DNA of 64,000 nt from Comamonadaceae bacterium (GTDB taxonomy: Bacteria; Pseudomonadota; Gammaproteobacteria; Burkholderiales; Burkholderiaceae_C). Each line of letters opens with the position of its first letter. Position 1 is the stretch's first letter. A program made the translations under genes and the position numbers. The stretch spans positions 1 to 64,000 of the forward strand of contig CANBWK010000002.1 in assembly GCA_947373105.1 (NCBI GenBank). Direction: 5' to 3'. Below are positions 1 to 8,507 of the stretch, piece after piece. The notes beneath the pieces were generated by a model. That model did not search any database. It was not told the origin of the DNA and saw only the letters and a program-made list of their open reading frames with translations.

Positions 1-1040
1 TCATACCCCAGGTCGTTGGTCAGGTTGGTGCCGATGCCAAACGCCAGTTGGCAACGACCATTGAATTGACGAAACAATTCAATGGTGCGAGGCACCGTCA
101 AACCGTCACTGAAGATCAGTGTTTTGGTGCAGGGGTCTACCCGATTGGATTTGTAGTGGTCAATCATCCCCTCGCCCCAGGCAAACGGGTCACCGCTGTC
201 ATGACGGGCGCCATCAAACAACTTGCAAAAATACAAATCGAAATCGCGTAAAAATGCGTTGAACCCATAGACATCGCTAAGCGCTATACCCAGATCACCG
301 CGGTATTCTTTGGCCCATGATTCGAAAGCAAATACCTGGCTGTCACGCAAACGGGGACCTAGCGCCTGAGCCGCTTGCAGGTACTCATGCGCCATGGTCC
401 CCAAGGGCGTAATGCCCAATAAGTAGGCGTAATACACGTTACTGGTTCCTGCAAATCGTCCGTTGGGGCCAGTGCCCAATCGGCCCGCTAAAACACGCAG
501 CACCTCTTCATGCCAGGCACGGGAAAAACGTCTTCGGGTGCCGTAGTCAGCGATCTTCAGTGCTTGGAGGCCTTCGGCCTGCATTTGTTCGATTTTGATG
601 TCAAGTCGTTGGCGGCCACCTTGCAAGTCAGGCACTTTTTGAGTGTTGCGAAAGTAAACCTCATTGACGATGGCCAGCACAGGAATTTCAAACAAAATCG
701 TGTGCAACCAAGGGCCTTGGATGGTGAGCTCCAACTCACCCGACGGCATGGCTTGCAGGTGAATGCACTTTTCATTGAGTCTGAAAAGGCTCAGAAAATC
801 CACAAAATCACTTTTGATGAACCGCAAGGAACGCAGGTAATTCAGTTCTGATTCTTTGAAACTGAGACTGCACAGCGATTTGATTTCGTTGCGAATTTCG
901 TCGACATAAGGCGCTAAGTTGACGCCGGGGTTGCGACATTTGAAACGGTACTCGACTTGCGCACCGGGAAACTGATGCAAGACCACCTGCATCATGGTGA
1001 ACTTGTAGAGGTCGGTGTCCAGCAAACTGGTGATGATCAT
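1..1040 (-). CDS. pncB: Nicotinate phosphoribosyltransferase, 3' end outside the window
   Basis: The ORF track misses this gene because its stop lies beyond the left edge. I read 346 codons from the ATG at 1040. The protein begins [18 protein letters not shown], the usual PncB start, and carries the hallmark [11 protein letters not shown] and the phosphate-binding-loop region TNLTNDLG near the cut. The family has about 400 residues, so roughly 50 are missing. The enzyme joins nicotinate to PRPP, with ATP, to give nicotinate mononucleotide in the NAD salvage pathway, in the cytosol. It is followed upstream by the livF stop 55 bases away on the same strand, so co-transcription is possible but not shown. 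No lesion is visible in the part present. Confidence 0.93.
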   Translation of the reverse strand, partial: MIITSLLDTDLYKFTMMQVVLHQFPGAQVEYRFKCRNPGVNLAPYVDEIRNEIKSLCSLSFKESELNYLRSLRFIKSDFVDFLSLFRLNEKCIHLQAMPSGELELTIQGPWLHTILFEIPVLAIVNEVYFRNTQKVPDLQGGRQRLDIKIEQMQAEGLQALKIADYGTRRRFSRAWHEEVLRVLAGRLGTGPNGRFAGTSNVYYAYLLGITPLGTMAHEYLQAAQALGPRLRDSQVFAFESWAKEYRGDLGIALSDVYGFNAFLRDFDLYFCKLFDGARHDSGDPFAWGEGMIDHYKSNRVDPCTKTLIFSDGLTVPRTIELFRQFNGRCQLAFGIGTNLTNDLGY

Positions 1041-1095
1041 GGGCTGTAAGAGGCTGTTTGATCGAGTGTAAGGCAAGTCTCCGCTGCCCACGGCC

Positions 1096-1728
1096 TCAGA
1101 TGAGGCGACCACTGACCAGTGTGAGCAATCGGTCAGCGTGCGAGGCCAAAATCTGATTTTGCTCGGCCACCAACATGGGTAAACCCTGAGTTCTCAAACG
1201 AAGCAGTGCATCGCGCATCGCTTCGACCAACACGGGGGCAATGCCTTCGCAAGGTTCATCGAGCAGCAAGAGCTTGGGTCCGGTCATCAACGTTCTGCCC
1301 AAAGCCAACATTTGCTGTTCCCCCCCGCTCATTTGACCGGCAGCACGGTCCAGCATCCCCGCCAATGCAGGAAACAAGGTCAAGACCTCAGCCAAATCAA
1401 GCGATGACTTGGCTGTCGAGCCGTTGGCCACAATCATCAAGTTCTCACGCACCGTCAAACCAGTGAACAAGCGCCGGTCTTCCGGCACATAGCCCACACC
1501 GGCTTGCGCACGCTCATAGGGCGGCCAATGGGTCATGGGGCGTCCTTGCCAATTTACGCTCCCCTGCGTCGGGGGCAGCAGGCCCATGATCGCTTTGAGC
1601 AAGGTGGATTTGCCCGCACCGTTCAGGCCTTGCAACACCACCAACTCCCCGGGTCGGATAGTCAAGGACACATCGAACAAGGCTTCAACCTGTCCATAGG
1701 CTGCGCTCAAAGAGCGGACTTCAAGCAT
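1096..1728 (-). CDS. livF: Branched-chain amino acid-type ABC transporter ATPase, LivF
   Basis: A 210-residue ABC ATPase with Walker [10 protein letters not shown] (residues 34-42), signature MSGGEQQ and Walker [11 protein letters not shown]. The short, single-domain form and the pairing with a LivG-type ATPase place it in the HAAT (LivF/UrtE) family, which drives uptake of branched-chain amino acids, urea or related amides. It is a little shorter than typical LivF (about 230 residues), with an abrupt C-terminus after [10 protein letters not shown]. It overlaps the livG stop by 8 bases, so the two are translationally coupled. The substrate cannot be told from the ATPase. Confidence 0.85.
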   Translation of the reverse strand: MLEVRSLSAAYGQVEALFDVSLTIRPGELVVLQGLNGAGKSTLLKAIMGLLPPTQGSVNWQGRPMTHWPPYERAQAGVGYVPEDRRLFTGLTVRENLMIVANGSTAKSSLDLAEVLTLFPALAGMLDRAAGQMSGGEQQMLALGRTLMTGPKLLLLDEPCEGIAPVLVEAMRDALLRLRTQGLPMLVAEQNQILASHADRLLTLVSGRLI

Positions 1729-2527
1729 GTTGAACCCCAGTTGATTTGGGCACTTGAAAATGCTGACCTAAGTAACGTTGCCGCACCAGTACATTTTCGG
1801 CAATCGAGTGCGGCGTACCCTGCGCGGCCAACTCGCCGTCGATCAGCACCAAGACCCGATCGGCCACACCAAATACCGCGTCCATGTTGTGCTCGGTGTA
1901 GAGCACTGTCACTTGCTGCGTTAACGAAGCCATGACAGATCGCACCAGTGCCATCATTGCGCTTCTCTCTTGTGCACCCAAACCTGCAGCGGGTTCGTCA
2001 AGCAACAGCAGGCCAGGTTGATGCGGCGGCAATCCGGCCAAGGCCATCGCCAATTCCAAGCGTTTTTTGGCGCCGTACGGCAATTCACCTGCCAAAAGAT
2101 GCAAGCTGCTTTTAAGCCCTACGCTGTCTGCCAATGTTGTCGCTGACCTTGCTGCCACATGGTCCAAGCGTTTCAGCACCGACCAACCGTTTTGAAGAGC
2201 TGCAGTGTTCGTGCCTCGCCAGACCAGCTGGATGTTTTGCAAAACAGTCAAGGCATCGAAGGTGTGTGCGACCTGAAAAGTTCGGGCCACCCCGCGTTGC
2301 AAGCGCTGCGTGGCCGTTAAACCATCGAGTGACTCACCTTGCCAGCGCACATGCCCTTGGGTGGGCAGCTGTTGCCCGGCCAAGCAGGCAAAGCATGTGG
2401 ATTTACCCGCACCGTTGGGCCCGATCAAGGCCACGCATTCACCAGGTGCCACTTCGAAGCTGAGGCCCTTCAGAGCCTGAACTCCCGCGTAATTTTTAAA
2501 CAAATTGTCGACTTGCAAAGCACTCAT
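1721..2527 (-). CDS. livG: Branched-chain amino acid-type ABC transporter ATPase, LivG
   Basis: A 268-residue ATPase with Walker A GPNGAGKST, a degenerate signature (LPYGAKKRLELAMAL, as is common in LivG) and Walker B LLLLDEPAAGL. The C-terminal extension after the switch histidine (YTEHNMDAVF) contains the LivG-type GTPHSIAEN segment. It would form the ATPase pair with LivF under the fused permease encoded just upstream. The start overlaps the permease stop by 4 bases (ATGA), a strong sign of one operon. Confidence 0.87.
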   Translation of the reverse strand: MSALQVDNLFKNYAGVQALKGLSFEVAPGECVALIGPNGAGKSTCFACLAGQQLPTQGHVRWQGESLDGLTATQRLQRGVARTFQVAHTFDALTVLQNIQLVWRGTNTAALQNGWSVLKRLDHVAARSATTLADSVGLKSSLHLLAGELPYGAKKRLELAMALAGLPPHQPGLLLLDEPAAGLGAQERSAMMALVRSVMASLTQQVTVLYTEHNMDAVFGVADRVLVLIDGELAAQGTPHSIAENVLVRQRYLGQHFQVPKSTGVQHA

Positions 2528-4389
2528 GACTTGACATCCTCAGCCTGCCCTTGATGACTTCGCCAAGTCCACCGCCAACCCAATACACCGTGAGGCGAAA
2601 GAACCATCAACAGCATGATCAACACACCTAAAACGCCATGCCAGTATTCCAACTGGCGTCCCAACTCGGCGCCGACCCATGTGAGTAAAACACTGCCTAC
2701 AGCAGCTCCCCACAAGTGGTGCAGACCGCCCAATAAAATCACCAACAAGGCGTCAACGGATGTCGAAACAGAAGCGACAGATGGAAAAACTGCGCCCTTG
2801 GCTGCAGCCCATAAGCCTCCGGCTAAACCTGCGACACAGGCACTTAGCACAAACACTTGGTAACGCCAGCGCTCCAATGGCAAGCCACTGGCCTGCGCGC
2901 GCTGCGGCGCGTCACGCGCAGCTTGTAAGCCCATGCCCCAAACAGATTGCGACAGGGCTGACAAACAGCTGATCGCCAAAAGGCACAAAATCACCAAGCC
3001 CAAACCCAAAGCTGTACGTTGGTTCGGGGCCACCAGCTGCAATCCAATCAGGCCATTGTCCCCACCCGTCAGCGCCACCCATTGGGTCAATCCAGCCCAC
3101 ACGGTTTGGGCCAGCGCCAAAGACAACATGGCCAAGTAAACCCCTCGACTGCGAATGACCAAAGCACCGAACACCCCTGCCACCGCGCCAGCGCATACAA
3201 CGCCAGCCGCCAGCGCTGGAAACAAGGACCACCCCCAGTTCAAATGCGTCAGTGCAGCGCCATAAGCGCCCAGACCCAAATAGGCCGCATGCCCGAAACT
3301 GACCAAACCGCCCAAGGCCATCATCAGTTGCAGGCTCAAACCAAAAAGCAACAAAATCAGGGCATCTTCAGCCAAGGATTGCCCATAGTCTCCGGCACTT
3401 TGCGCGGCCCACCACAGGGCAAACATCACCAGGCCCATGGCCAGGTAGGCTGTCCGCGAAGTTGGCCAGCGCCTGAAGACCTGAATGGCCTCACGCAAGG
3501 GCGCCGTCGTGCTCTGTCCCCGCAAACCTTCAGGCCGCCAAATCAACACCGCCGCCATGGTCAAGAACACCAACACCAACGTGGCCTGAGGCCATAAGCT
3601 CACGCCAAGGGCATGCACCAAGCCAATCAATACGGCGGCGCCAAATGCACCGCTAACGCTACCCAAACCACCGGTAACCACCACCACAAAAGTCTCTACC
3701 ACCACGTTCATGTCCATTTGCAAATGCGCAGGTTCACGTGGCAATTGCAGAGCGCCCCCCAAACCGGCCAAACCGCAGCCCAGCATCACCACACCGAGCA
3801 TCAAAGGTGCGGGGTTCACTCCCATGGCACCCAAAATTTCGGGGTCTTGTGTGGCAGCACGTACGCGCCGGCCCCACTGGGTTCGCGTCAACAGTCCATG
3901 TAAGAAAAACCAGACCACAGGCCCCAGCACCAAAGTCACGCATTGCCAAAGCGGAAAGAACTCGCCTCCGATTTCAACAGCCCCTTTGAGGCCCGGGAAT
4001 CGGGGCGCAAAAACCTCGCCAGGTCCAAATACAAAACGCATCGCATCGTGCAGAGCCAATGTCAGGCCAAAGGTGGCCACCAATTGGTAAATCTCGGGGG
4101 CACTGCGCATGCGCCGCAGCAGCAGCAACTCCGCCAAAGCCCCAACCAACCCTGCCACGGCCGCGCCCAAGAGCATGGCCAGTGCATACAAACCCGGGCT
4201 TTGCGACCAACCCGGAAACCAGGCAGTGACCCAATGCGCAGCAAACAAGGCACCCAACATGAAAAAACTGCCGTGCGCGAAATTAACCATACGGGTCACG
4301 CCAAAGATCAGCGTGAGTCCTGAGGCCATCAAGAACAAGGTGGTTGCGTAGCTCAGCCCATTCAAAATTTGAATGAAAAACAAACTCAT
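2524..4389 (-). CDS. Fused LivH-LivM-type ABC permease
   Basis: A 621-residue, very hydrophobic protein. Residues 1 to about 295 match LivH (GLTLIFGVTRMVNFAHGSFFMLG, later GLGSVSGAFGAA). After a short polar linker, residues from about 310 match LivM (GLVSFGHAAYLGLGAYG, then GGLHHLWGAAVGSVLL). Most bacteria encode these as two genes of about 300 residues; here they form one reading frame with no internal stop, so the whole transmembrane pore would be one polypeptide. No periplasmic binding protein gene lies nearby, so the substrate is unknown. Fused HAAT permeases occur in Burkholderiales, so the fusion is probably genuine. Confidence 0.85.
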   Translation of the reverse strand: MSLFFIQILNGLSYATTLFLMASGLTLIFGVTRMVNFAHGSFFMLGALFAAHWVTAWFPGWSQSPGLYALAMLLGAAVAGLVGALAELLLLRRMRSAPEIYQLVATFGLTLALHDAMRFVFGPGEVFAPRFPGLKGAVEIGGEFFPLWQCVTLVLGPVVWFFLHGLLTRTQWGRRVRAATQDPEILGAMGVNPAPLMLGVVMLGCGLAGLGGALQLPREPAHLQMDMNVVVETFVVVVTGGLGSVSGAFGAAVLIGLVHALGVSLWPQATLVLVFLTMAAVLIWRPEGLRGQSTTAPLREAIQVFRRWPTSRTAYLAMGLVMFALWWAAQSAGDYGQSLAEDALILLLFGLSLQLMMALGGLVSFGHAAYLGLGAYGAALTHLNWGWSLFPALAAGVVCAGAVAGVFGALVIRSRGVYLAMLSLALAQTVWAGLTQWVALTGGDNGLIGLQLVAPNQRTALGLGLVILCLLAISCLSALSQSVWGMGLQAARDAPQRAQASGLPLERWRYQVFVLSACVAGLAGGLWAAAKGAVFPSVASVSTSVDALLVILLGGLHHLWGAAVGSVLLTWVGAELGRQLEYWHGVLGVLIMLLMVLSPHGVLGWRWTWRSHQGQAEDVKS

Positions 4390-4434
4390 TCGGTTTGTCC
4401 GCAGAACTTTGGAGTCACCACCCGACGACTCGCA

Positions 4435-5160
4435 TCATTCCACCCAATGGGTAAAGGACTTGGCATCCACCCGGGTGGTTTGGTAGGTATTGACCAAAGC
4501 CGATTCGTCTGCATAGCCCAAGGACATGCCGCACACGAGCATTTCGTTTTCAGCTGCACCGATGTGCGGCAAGATGATTTTGCTGAAGTTGTTCCATGCC
4601 GCTTGAGGGCAGGTGTGCAATCCGCGTGCGCGGGCGGCGACCATGATGCTTTGTAAGAACATGCCAAAGTCGAGCAAACTGCCTCGCCCCATGACGCGCT
4701 CGATGGTGAACATCAAACCCACAGGCGCATCAAAAAATTTGAAGTTGCGCTGGTGCTGCTCGTGCATTTTTTCACGCTCACCCTTACCTATACCTAACAC
4801 GCCATACAAACCGAAACCGCATTCGCGGCGTCGATCAATGTACGGGCTGACCCATTGGGTGGGATAGTAGTCATAGGCATCGGCGTAATCTTTGGACATC
4901 GCCGGGTTTGCAGCGATGGCGTCATGCGCTTCGCAAACTTTGCTGACCAGCGCATCACGGGTTGAGCCTTGCAAAATATACACATTCCAAGGTTGAGTGT
5001 TGGTGCCGCTGGGCGCACGGGCAGCAACGCGCAACAGGTCTTCCAGAACTTCACGCTCAACATGACGAGGCTCAAAGGCGCGGGCTGAAAAGCGGCTCTC
5101 TATCGCTGCGTCCACGCTGGAAGGGTCTTGAATGCGGGTGCTGACTTGAGATGTGTTCAT
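4435..5160 (-). CDS. Nitroreductase family FMN oxidoreductase
   Basis: A 241-residue nitroreductase-fold protein. The N-terminal ESRFSARAFEPRHV and ARAPSGTNTQPWNVYI are the usual FMN phosphate and isoalloxazine contacts. The C-terminal half (GLHTCPQAAW, later VCGMSLGYADE) is also typical. Members reduce nitro groups, quinones or flavins with NAD(P)H; the natural substrate here is not evident. The start overlaps the stop of the upstream thioesterase by 4 bases (ATGA) and the fused permease follows after 45 bases, so it sits in the middle of a catabolic-looking operon. Confidence 0.85.
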   Translation of the reverse strand: MNTSQVSTRIQDPSSVDAAIESRFSARAFEPRHVEREVLEDLLRVAARAPSGTNTQPWNVYILQGSTRDALVSKVCEAHDAIAANPAMSKDYADAYDYYPTQWVSPYIDRRRECGFGLYGVLGIGKGEREKMHEQHQRNFKFFDAPVGLMFTIERVMGRGSLLDFGMFLQSIMVAARARGLHTCPQAAWNNFSKIILPHIGAAENEMLVCGMSLGYADESALVNTYQTTRVDAKSFTHWVE

Positions 5161-5594
5161 TTGAGTTTGTCCAAAACAGATTGAAATTCAGGGGCCAAAG
5201 GCATTGGGCGGCGGGTAAGCCGGTCCACATAAACGTGCACAAAGTGGCCTCGGGCCGCGGTCAGGGGCTCGCCTTGCGCAAACAAACCCACCTCATACCG
5301 CACGCTGGAAGTGCCTTGATGGGCCACACGAATGCCAGCCTCTACGGTTTGCGGAAAAGCCAAGGGTGCGAAATAGTTGCACTGGGTTTCGACGACCAAA
5401 CCGATCGAGGCCCCGTTGTGAATGTCCAGCACGCCGTGCTCAATCAAATGGGCGTTCACGGCGGTGTCAAACCAACTGTAGTACACCACGTTGTTCACGT
5501 GACCATAGGCATCGTTGTCCATCCAGCGGGTGGTGATGTTGCGGAAAACGGGGTAAGCCGTCCGGGACAAAGCGTGGGGTTTTATGGCAGTCAT
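5157..5594 (-). CDS. Acyl-CoA thioesterase, hotdog fold (4-hydroxybenzoyl-CoA thioesterase/YbgC type)
   Basis: A hotdog-fold thioesterase of about 145 residues. The segment TRWMDNDAYGHVNNVVYYSWFDT contains the catalytic Asp and the His-Val-Asn-Asn signature of the 4HBT/FadM/YbgC group, which cleaves acyl-CoA thioesters. I chose the second Met of the track ORF (5594): its ATG overlaps the stop of the upstream deacetylase gene as ATGA, while the extra nine residues MGTLAKSHP would lie inside that gene. The next gene also starts by an ATGA overlap. Confidence 0.83.
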   Translation of the reverse strand: MTAIKPHALSRTAYPVFRNITTRWMDNDAYGHVNNVVYYSWFDTAVNAHLIEHGVLDIHNGASIGLVVETQCNYFAPLAFPQTVEAGIRVAHQGTSSVRYEVGLFAQGEPLTAARGHFVHVYVDRLTRRPMPLAPEFQSVLDKLK

Positions 5595-6520
5595 GGGGTG
5601 AGATTTTGCCAGCGTTCCCAATACTCAAATGCAACCGTCAAGGTGTTGACCTGAACTTGCACGGTGGTTTCGATGTCTCGACCGTAGCCACCCGCCATGC
5701 ACATGGCCAAAGGAATGCGCCGCTGGAAAGCCCAATCCATAACAACCCGATCTCGGGCCATCAAGCCGTCATAGCTGAGTTTCAGCCGTCCAAGGCGGTC
5801 ACCCTCATGCGGATCGGCCCCCGCCAGGTAGATCACCAGTTCGCTTTCAAAGCGATGCCCTAGGGTGTCCAGGGCCTGGTGCAGAGCCTCCAAATAAGCG
5901 TCATCGGTGGTGTCATCGGGCAAGTCCACGTCCAGATCGCTCTTAACTTTGCGGAACGGAAAATTCTTTTCACCATGCATCGACAACGTGAATACGCTTG
6001 TGTCATTGGTAAAAATCTCTGCTGTCCCGTTGCCTTGGTGAACATCCAGATCGATCACGGCCACCGGCATCACGCGTTTGGTTCGCCGAAATCGCTCGGC
6101 CTGCATCAAGCGGGCCGTTACGGCCGCATCGTTGAACACACAAAAACCACCTCCTTTGTCACTAGACGCATGGTGGGTCCCTCCCGCCAAGTTCGTGGCA
6201 ATGCCTTGCGTCAGTGCAGCTCGTGCGGCCGCCACAGTCGCCCCAACTGATCGGCGCGAGCGCTCGACCATCGCCTCGCTCCAGGGAAATCCAATTTCGC
6301 GCTGCAATTGCGCCGGTAAAGTCCCTGTACACACAGCATGTATGTAGGCAGGAGAATGCGCCAAGGCCAACTCACCATCTGTCGCAGCCTGGGCTTGCTT
6401 CATTTCAAAACCCGTCAACTCTTGGATTAAACGTTCACGCAAACGGCTGTACTTGCCCATCGGAAAACGATGGCCTTCGGGAAGGGGCAACACGAAGTGG
6501 TCCGCGTAAAAAGCATGCAT
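5591..6520 (-). CDS. Histone deacetylase-family protein (class II/acetylpolyamine or acetoin type)
   Basis: A zinc hydrolase of the arginase/deacetylase superfamily with the landmarks in order: GGTHHASSDKGGGFCVFND (catalytic His pair), VIDLDVHQGNGTAEIF (zinc ligands Asp and His) and YLAGADPHEGDRLG (third ligand Asp). Bacterial members remove acetyl groups from polyamines, lysine or small metabolites; the substrate is not determined here. I start at the internal ATG at 6520 (MHAFYADHFVLPLPEGHRFP), which is where homologues begin; the extra 32 residues of the ORF would run into the phasin promoter. It is the first gene of the minus-strand operon reaching livF. Confidence 0.85.
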   Translation of the reverse strand: MHAFYADHFVLPLPEGHRFPMGKYSRLRERLIQELTGFEMKQAQAATDGELALAHSPAYIHAVCTGTLPAQLQREIGFPWSEAMVERSRRSVGATVAAARAALTQGIATNLAGGTHHASSDKGGGFCVFNDAAVTARLMQAERFRRTKRVMPVAVIDLDVHQGNGTAEIFTNDTSVFTLSMHGEKNFPFRKVKSDLDVDLPDDTTDDAYLEALHQALDTLGHRFESELVIYLAGADPHEGDRLGRLKLSYDGLMARDRVVMDWAFQRRIPLAMCMAGGYGRDIETTVQVQVNTLTVAFEYWERWQNLTP

Positions 6521-6560
6521 AAGCCATTTTGACCGCGATTTTAGAAAGCCAACTCTAAAT

Positions 6561-6575
6561 TGCTGCATTGCAACA
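6561..6575. promoter_or_regulatory. Candidate PhaR operator, copy 1
   Basis: TGCTGCATTGCAACA, in the divergent gap before the phasin gene. It contains a TGCA-centred imperfect dyad and recurs almost exactly 59 bases downstream. PhaR, the repressor of phasin genes, binds TGC/GCA-rich dyads of this look; assignment to PhaR is inferred from context. Confidence 0.5.
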
Positions 6576-6619
6576 GAAAGCCCTTGTTTTCTGTTTTGAA
6601 ATCCGTAAAATTCCAACTA

Positions 6620-6634
6620 TGCTGCACTGCAACA
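6620..6634. promoter_or_regulatory. Candidate PhaR operator, copy 2
   Basis: TGCTGCACTGCAACA differs from copy 1 at one base (T to C) and lies 66 bases before the phasin ATG. The pair fits the twin PhaR sites found before phasin genes; no binding data are available. Confidence 0.5.
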
Positions 6635-6699
6635 TAAGTTATTGGCCAAAGCCAACTTCAGCGCAGATGTTTCAACCTTTTAAATTTTTGGAGATTCTC

Positions 6700-7242
6700 A
6701 TGATGACTGCTGAACAACTGATGGCTTCGCACAAGGCCAACCTAGAGACTTTGTTTGGTTTGACAAGCAAGGCCTTTGAAGGCGTTGAAAAATTGGTCGA
6801 ATTGAACCTGAATGCCACCAAAGCCGCTTTGAGCGAGTCCGCACAAAACACACAAGCCAGCTTCAGCGTGAAAGACGCTCAAGAGTTGATGTCTTTGCAG
6901 GCTTCTTTGTTCCAGCCTTTGGCCGAAAAAACAGCCGCTTACAGCCGTCACCTCTACGACATTTCGACTGGCACGACCAGCGAATTTGCCAAAGCTTTTG
7001 AAGCCCAAACCGTGGGTGCACAAAAGCAATTCGCCAGCTTGATTGACAGCACCTTGGCCAATGCGCCTGCCGGTTCTGAATCCGCTGTGGCTGTGATGAA
7101 AAACGCTGTTTCAGCTGCCAGCACTGCTTTTGAATCCGTTCAAAAAGCCGTCAAGCAAGCCACAGAAATGGCCGAGTCCAACTTCAATGCCATGACCAAC
7201 CAAGCGGCCGCTGCTGTCAAAGCACCCGCCAAAAAGCGTTAA
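6700..7242 (+). CDS. phaP: Phasin (PHA granule-associated protein)
   Basis: A 180-residue, Ala/Gln/Lys-rich, helical protein starting [21 protein letters not shown], the phasin_2 family pattern, and ending in a basic Ala-rich tail ([11 protein letters not shown]). Phasins coat polyhydroxyalkanoate granules and control their size. I start at 6700 because GGAG lies six bases upstream and the preceding 44 codons of the track ORF read through the promoter. Two PhaR-type repeats lie just upstream and a strong terminator follows, so it is a single-gene unit, probably induced when PHA titrates PhaR. Confidence 0.92.
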   Translation: MMTAEQLMASHKANLETLFGLTSKAFEGVEKLVELNLNATKAALSESAQNTQASFSVKDAQELMSLQASLFQPLAEKTAAYSRHLYDISTGTTSEFAKAFEAQTVGAQKQFASLIDSTLANAPAGSESAVAVMKNAVSAASTAFESVQKAVKQATEMAESNFNAMTNQAAAAVKAPAKKR

Positions 7243-7306
7243 TTGGATTTTCAAGTTGTCTCCTCGGATCTCTTAGACATCATTTGCTGATTCAGGGATC
7301 TCTTCA

Positions 7307-7335
7307 GGGCGGGTCGAAAGACCGGCCCTTTTTTT
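7307..7335 (+). terminator. Rho-independent terminator of the phasin gene
   Basis: GGGCGGGTC-GAAA-GACCGGCCC forms a GC-rich stem with one C/G mismatch-type bulge and a GAAA loop, followed by seven T residues. It lies 64 bases after the phasin stop. Confidence 0.88.
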
Positions 7336-7378
7336 GTAGGCATTTCGCAAAAGTGTTGGCGAAAATGAAAAGGGCTAC

Positions 7379-8317
7379 TCAATGGCCCTGTTCAAATTGC
7401 AACAACAACTCCCGCAAACGCGGTATGAGTTTTTGCATGGCGCTGTAACCCGCTTCTATTGAACGTCGGCGAGAAGTGAAATCTGCACTCTTGACACCTG
7501 ACAGCGAAGGGCGGACGACCAGATTGGCATCCTTCAGACCATAGCTATTGATACTCTTGCCCATGATGGCAAACGTTTGCATCAAAATCTGAAATGTATC
7601 GCCTGAAGGATTACCTTCTGGGTCACTCGAAATATCCACTGCGATCACAAAATTGGCCCCCATCTCACGCGCTTGTTTAACGGGCACAGGTGACACCAAA
7701 CCACCATCCACATACTCACGACCGCCTACTTTGACGGGCTGAAACACGCCAGGTACAGCGCTTGAAGCCCTCACCGCGGTGCCAGTGCTGCCGCGTCTAA
7801 ACAACATGGCCTCACCGCTTTGCAGGTCGGTCGCTACGATACCCAGCGGAATGTTCATGCTCTCGATGGACTGCCCGCCAACTTGCGTATTCACATAACG
7901 GGCTAAAGCCTCGCCGCGTAATGCACCCCGGTTAAAAATCGGAATCATCCAGTCGGTGATTTCGGCCTCCTCCATGCTGTCCGCAACCTTTTTGAGTTGT
8001 GCACTGTTTTTACCGCTGGCATACAAAGCGGCGACCAGGCTTCCTGCCGATGTACCCGCCACAAATTCAGGATGAATGCCTGCCTCCTCCAATGCTTGAA
8101 TCACGCCCACATGTGCAAAGCCACGGGCCGCACCCCCCCCCAGGGCCAAGCCTATATGAAGGATTTTTTTCTCTGCCAAAGCGGGCTGAGCACTTTGGGG
8201 CGGGGCTGAGGTCGTTGGCGCAGTCACACTGGCGCACCCCGCAAGCACAAAGACAGCAGCGCCCACAAAAGGCAGTCGCAGCCGAAGTAAAAAGGCCGTA
8301 AGGCGAGAGTTTTTCAT
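7379..8317 (-). CDS. Patatin-like phospholipase lipoprotein (RssA type)
   Basis: The N-terminus MKNSRLTAFLLRLRLPF, a hydrophobic stretch and the lipobox LAGC predict a lipoprotein. The patatin domain follows: oxyanion loop GGGAARG, nucleophile elbow GTSAGS (catalytic Ser) and the catalytic Asp in VDGGLVSP. Such RssA-like proteins are serine lipases/esterases acting on phospholipid or acyl substrates at the envelope. The ORF has three candidate starts (8347, 8335, 8317); I chose the last because it gives a normal signal peptide, but 8335 is also possible. The gene is downstream of, and codirectional with, the feo genes. Confidence 0.85.
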   Translation of the reverse strand: MKNSRLTAFLLRLRLPFVGAAVFVLAGCASVTAPTTSAPPQSAQPALAEKKILHIGLALGGGAARGFAHVGVIQALEEAGIHPEFVAGTSAGSLVAALYASGKNSAQLKKVADSMEEAEITDWMIPIFNRGALRGEALARYVNTQVGGQSIESMNIPLGIVATDLQSGEAMLFRRGSTGTAVRASSAVPGVFQPVKVGGREYVDGGLVSPVPVKQAREMGANFVIAVDISSDPEGNPSGDTFQILMQTFAIMGKSINSYGLKDANLVVRPSLSGVKSADFTSRRRSIEAGYSAMQKLIPRLRELLLQFEQGH

Positions 8318-8372
8318 GAACACAAAAAGAGACATGCGGCCGATCATAGATCAGACACATAAGCAATATGAA

Positions 8373-8507
8373 TTACTTACCGCAATGGGCGTTATCGCAA
8401 TTCCCGCATTGGCCCGCATCGGCTTTGCATACACGCCAGCGCCGCCACAAGAACGCACAAGCCCAAGACAAAATAACTGCGACAGCAAAAATATCGAGCC
8501 AAGGCAT
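8373..8507 (-). CDS. FeoB-associated Cys-rich membrane microprotein
   Basis: Below the cut-off of the ORF track. Reading the minus strand from the ATG at 8507, which abuts the feoB stop at 8508, gives 44 residues: one N-terminal membrane helix (MPWLDIFAVAVILSWACAFLW), a basic WRRWRVCK stretch, then CGNCDNAHCGK. This layout (helix, short basic linker, cluster of Cys at the C-terminus) matches the FeoB-associated Cys-rich membrane protein group found right after feoB. The four C-terminal-half Cys could bind iron. Its role in Fe(II) uptake is not established. Confidence 0.75.
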   Translation of the reverse strand: MPWLDIFAVAVILSWACAFLWRRWRVCKADAGQCGNCDNAHCGK

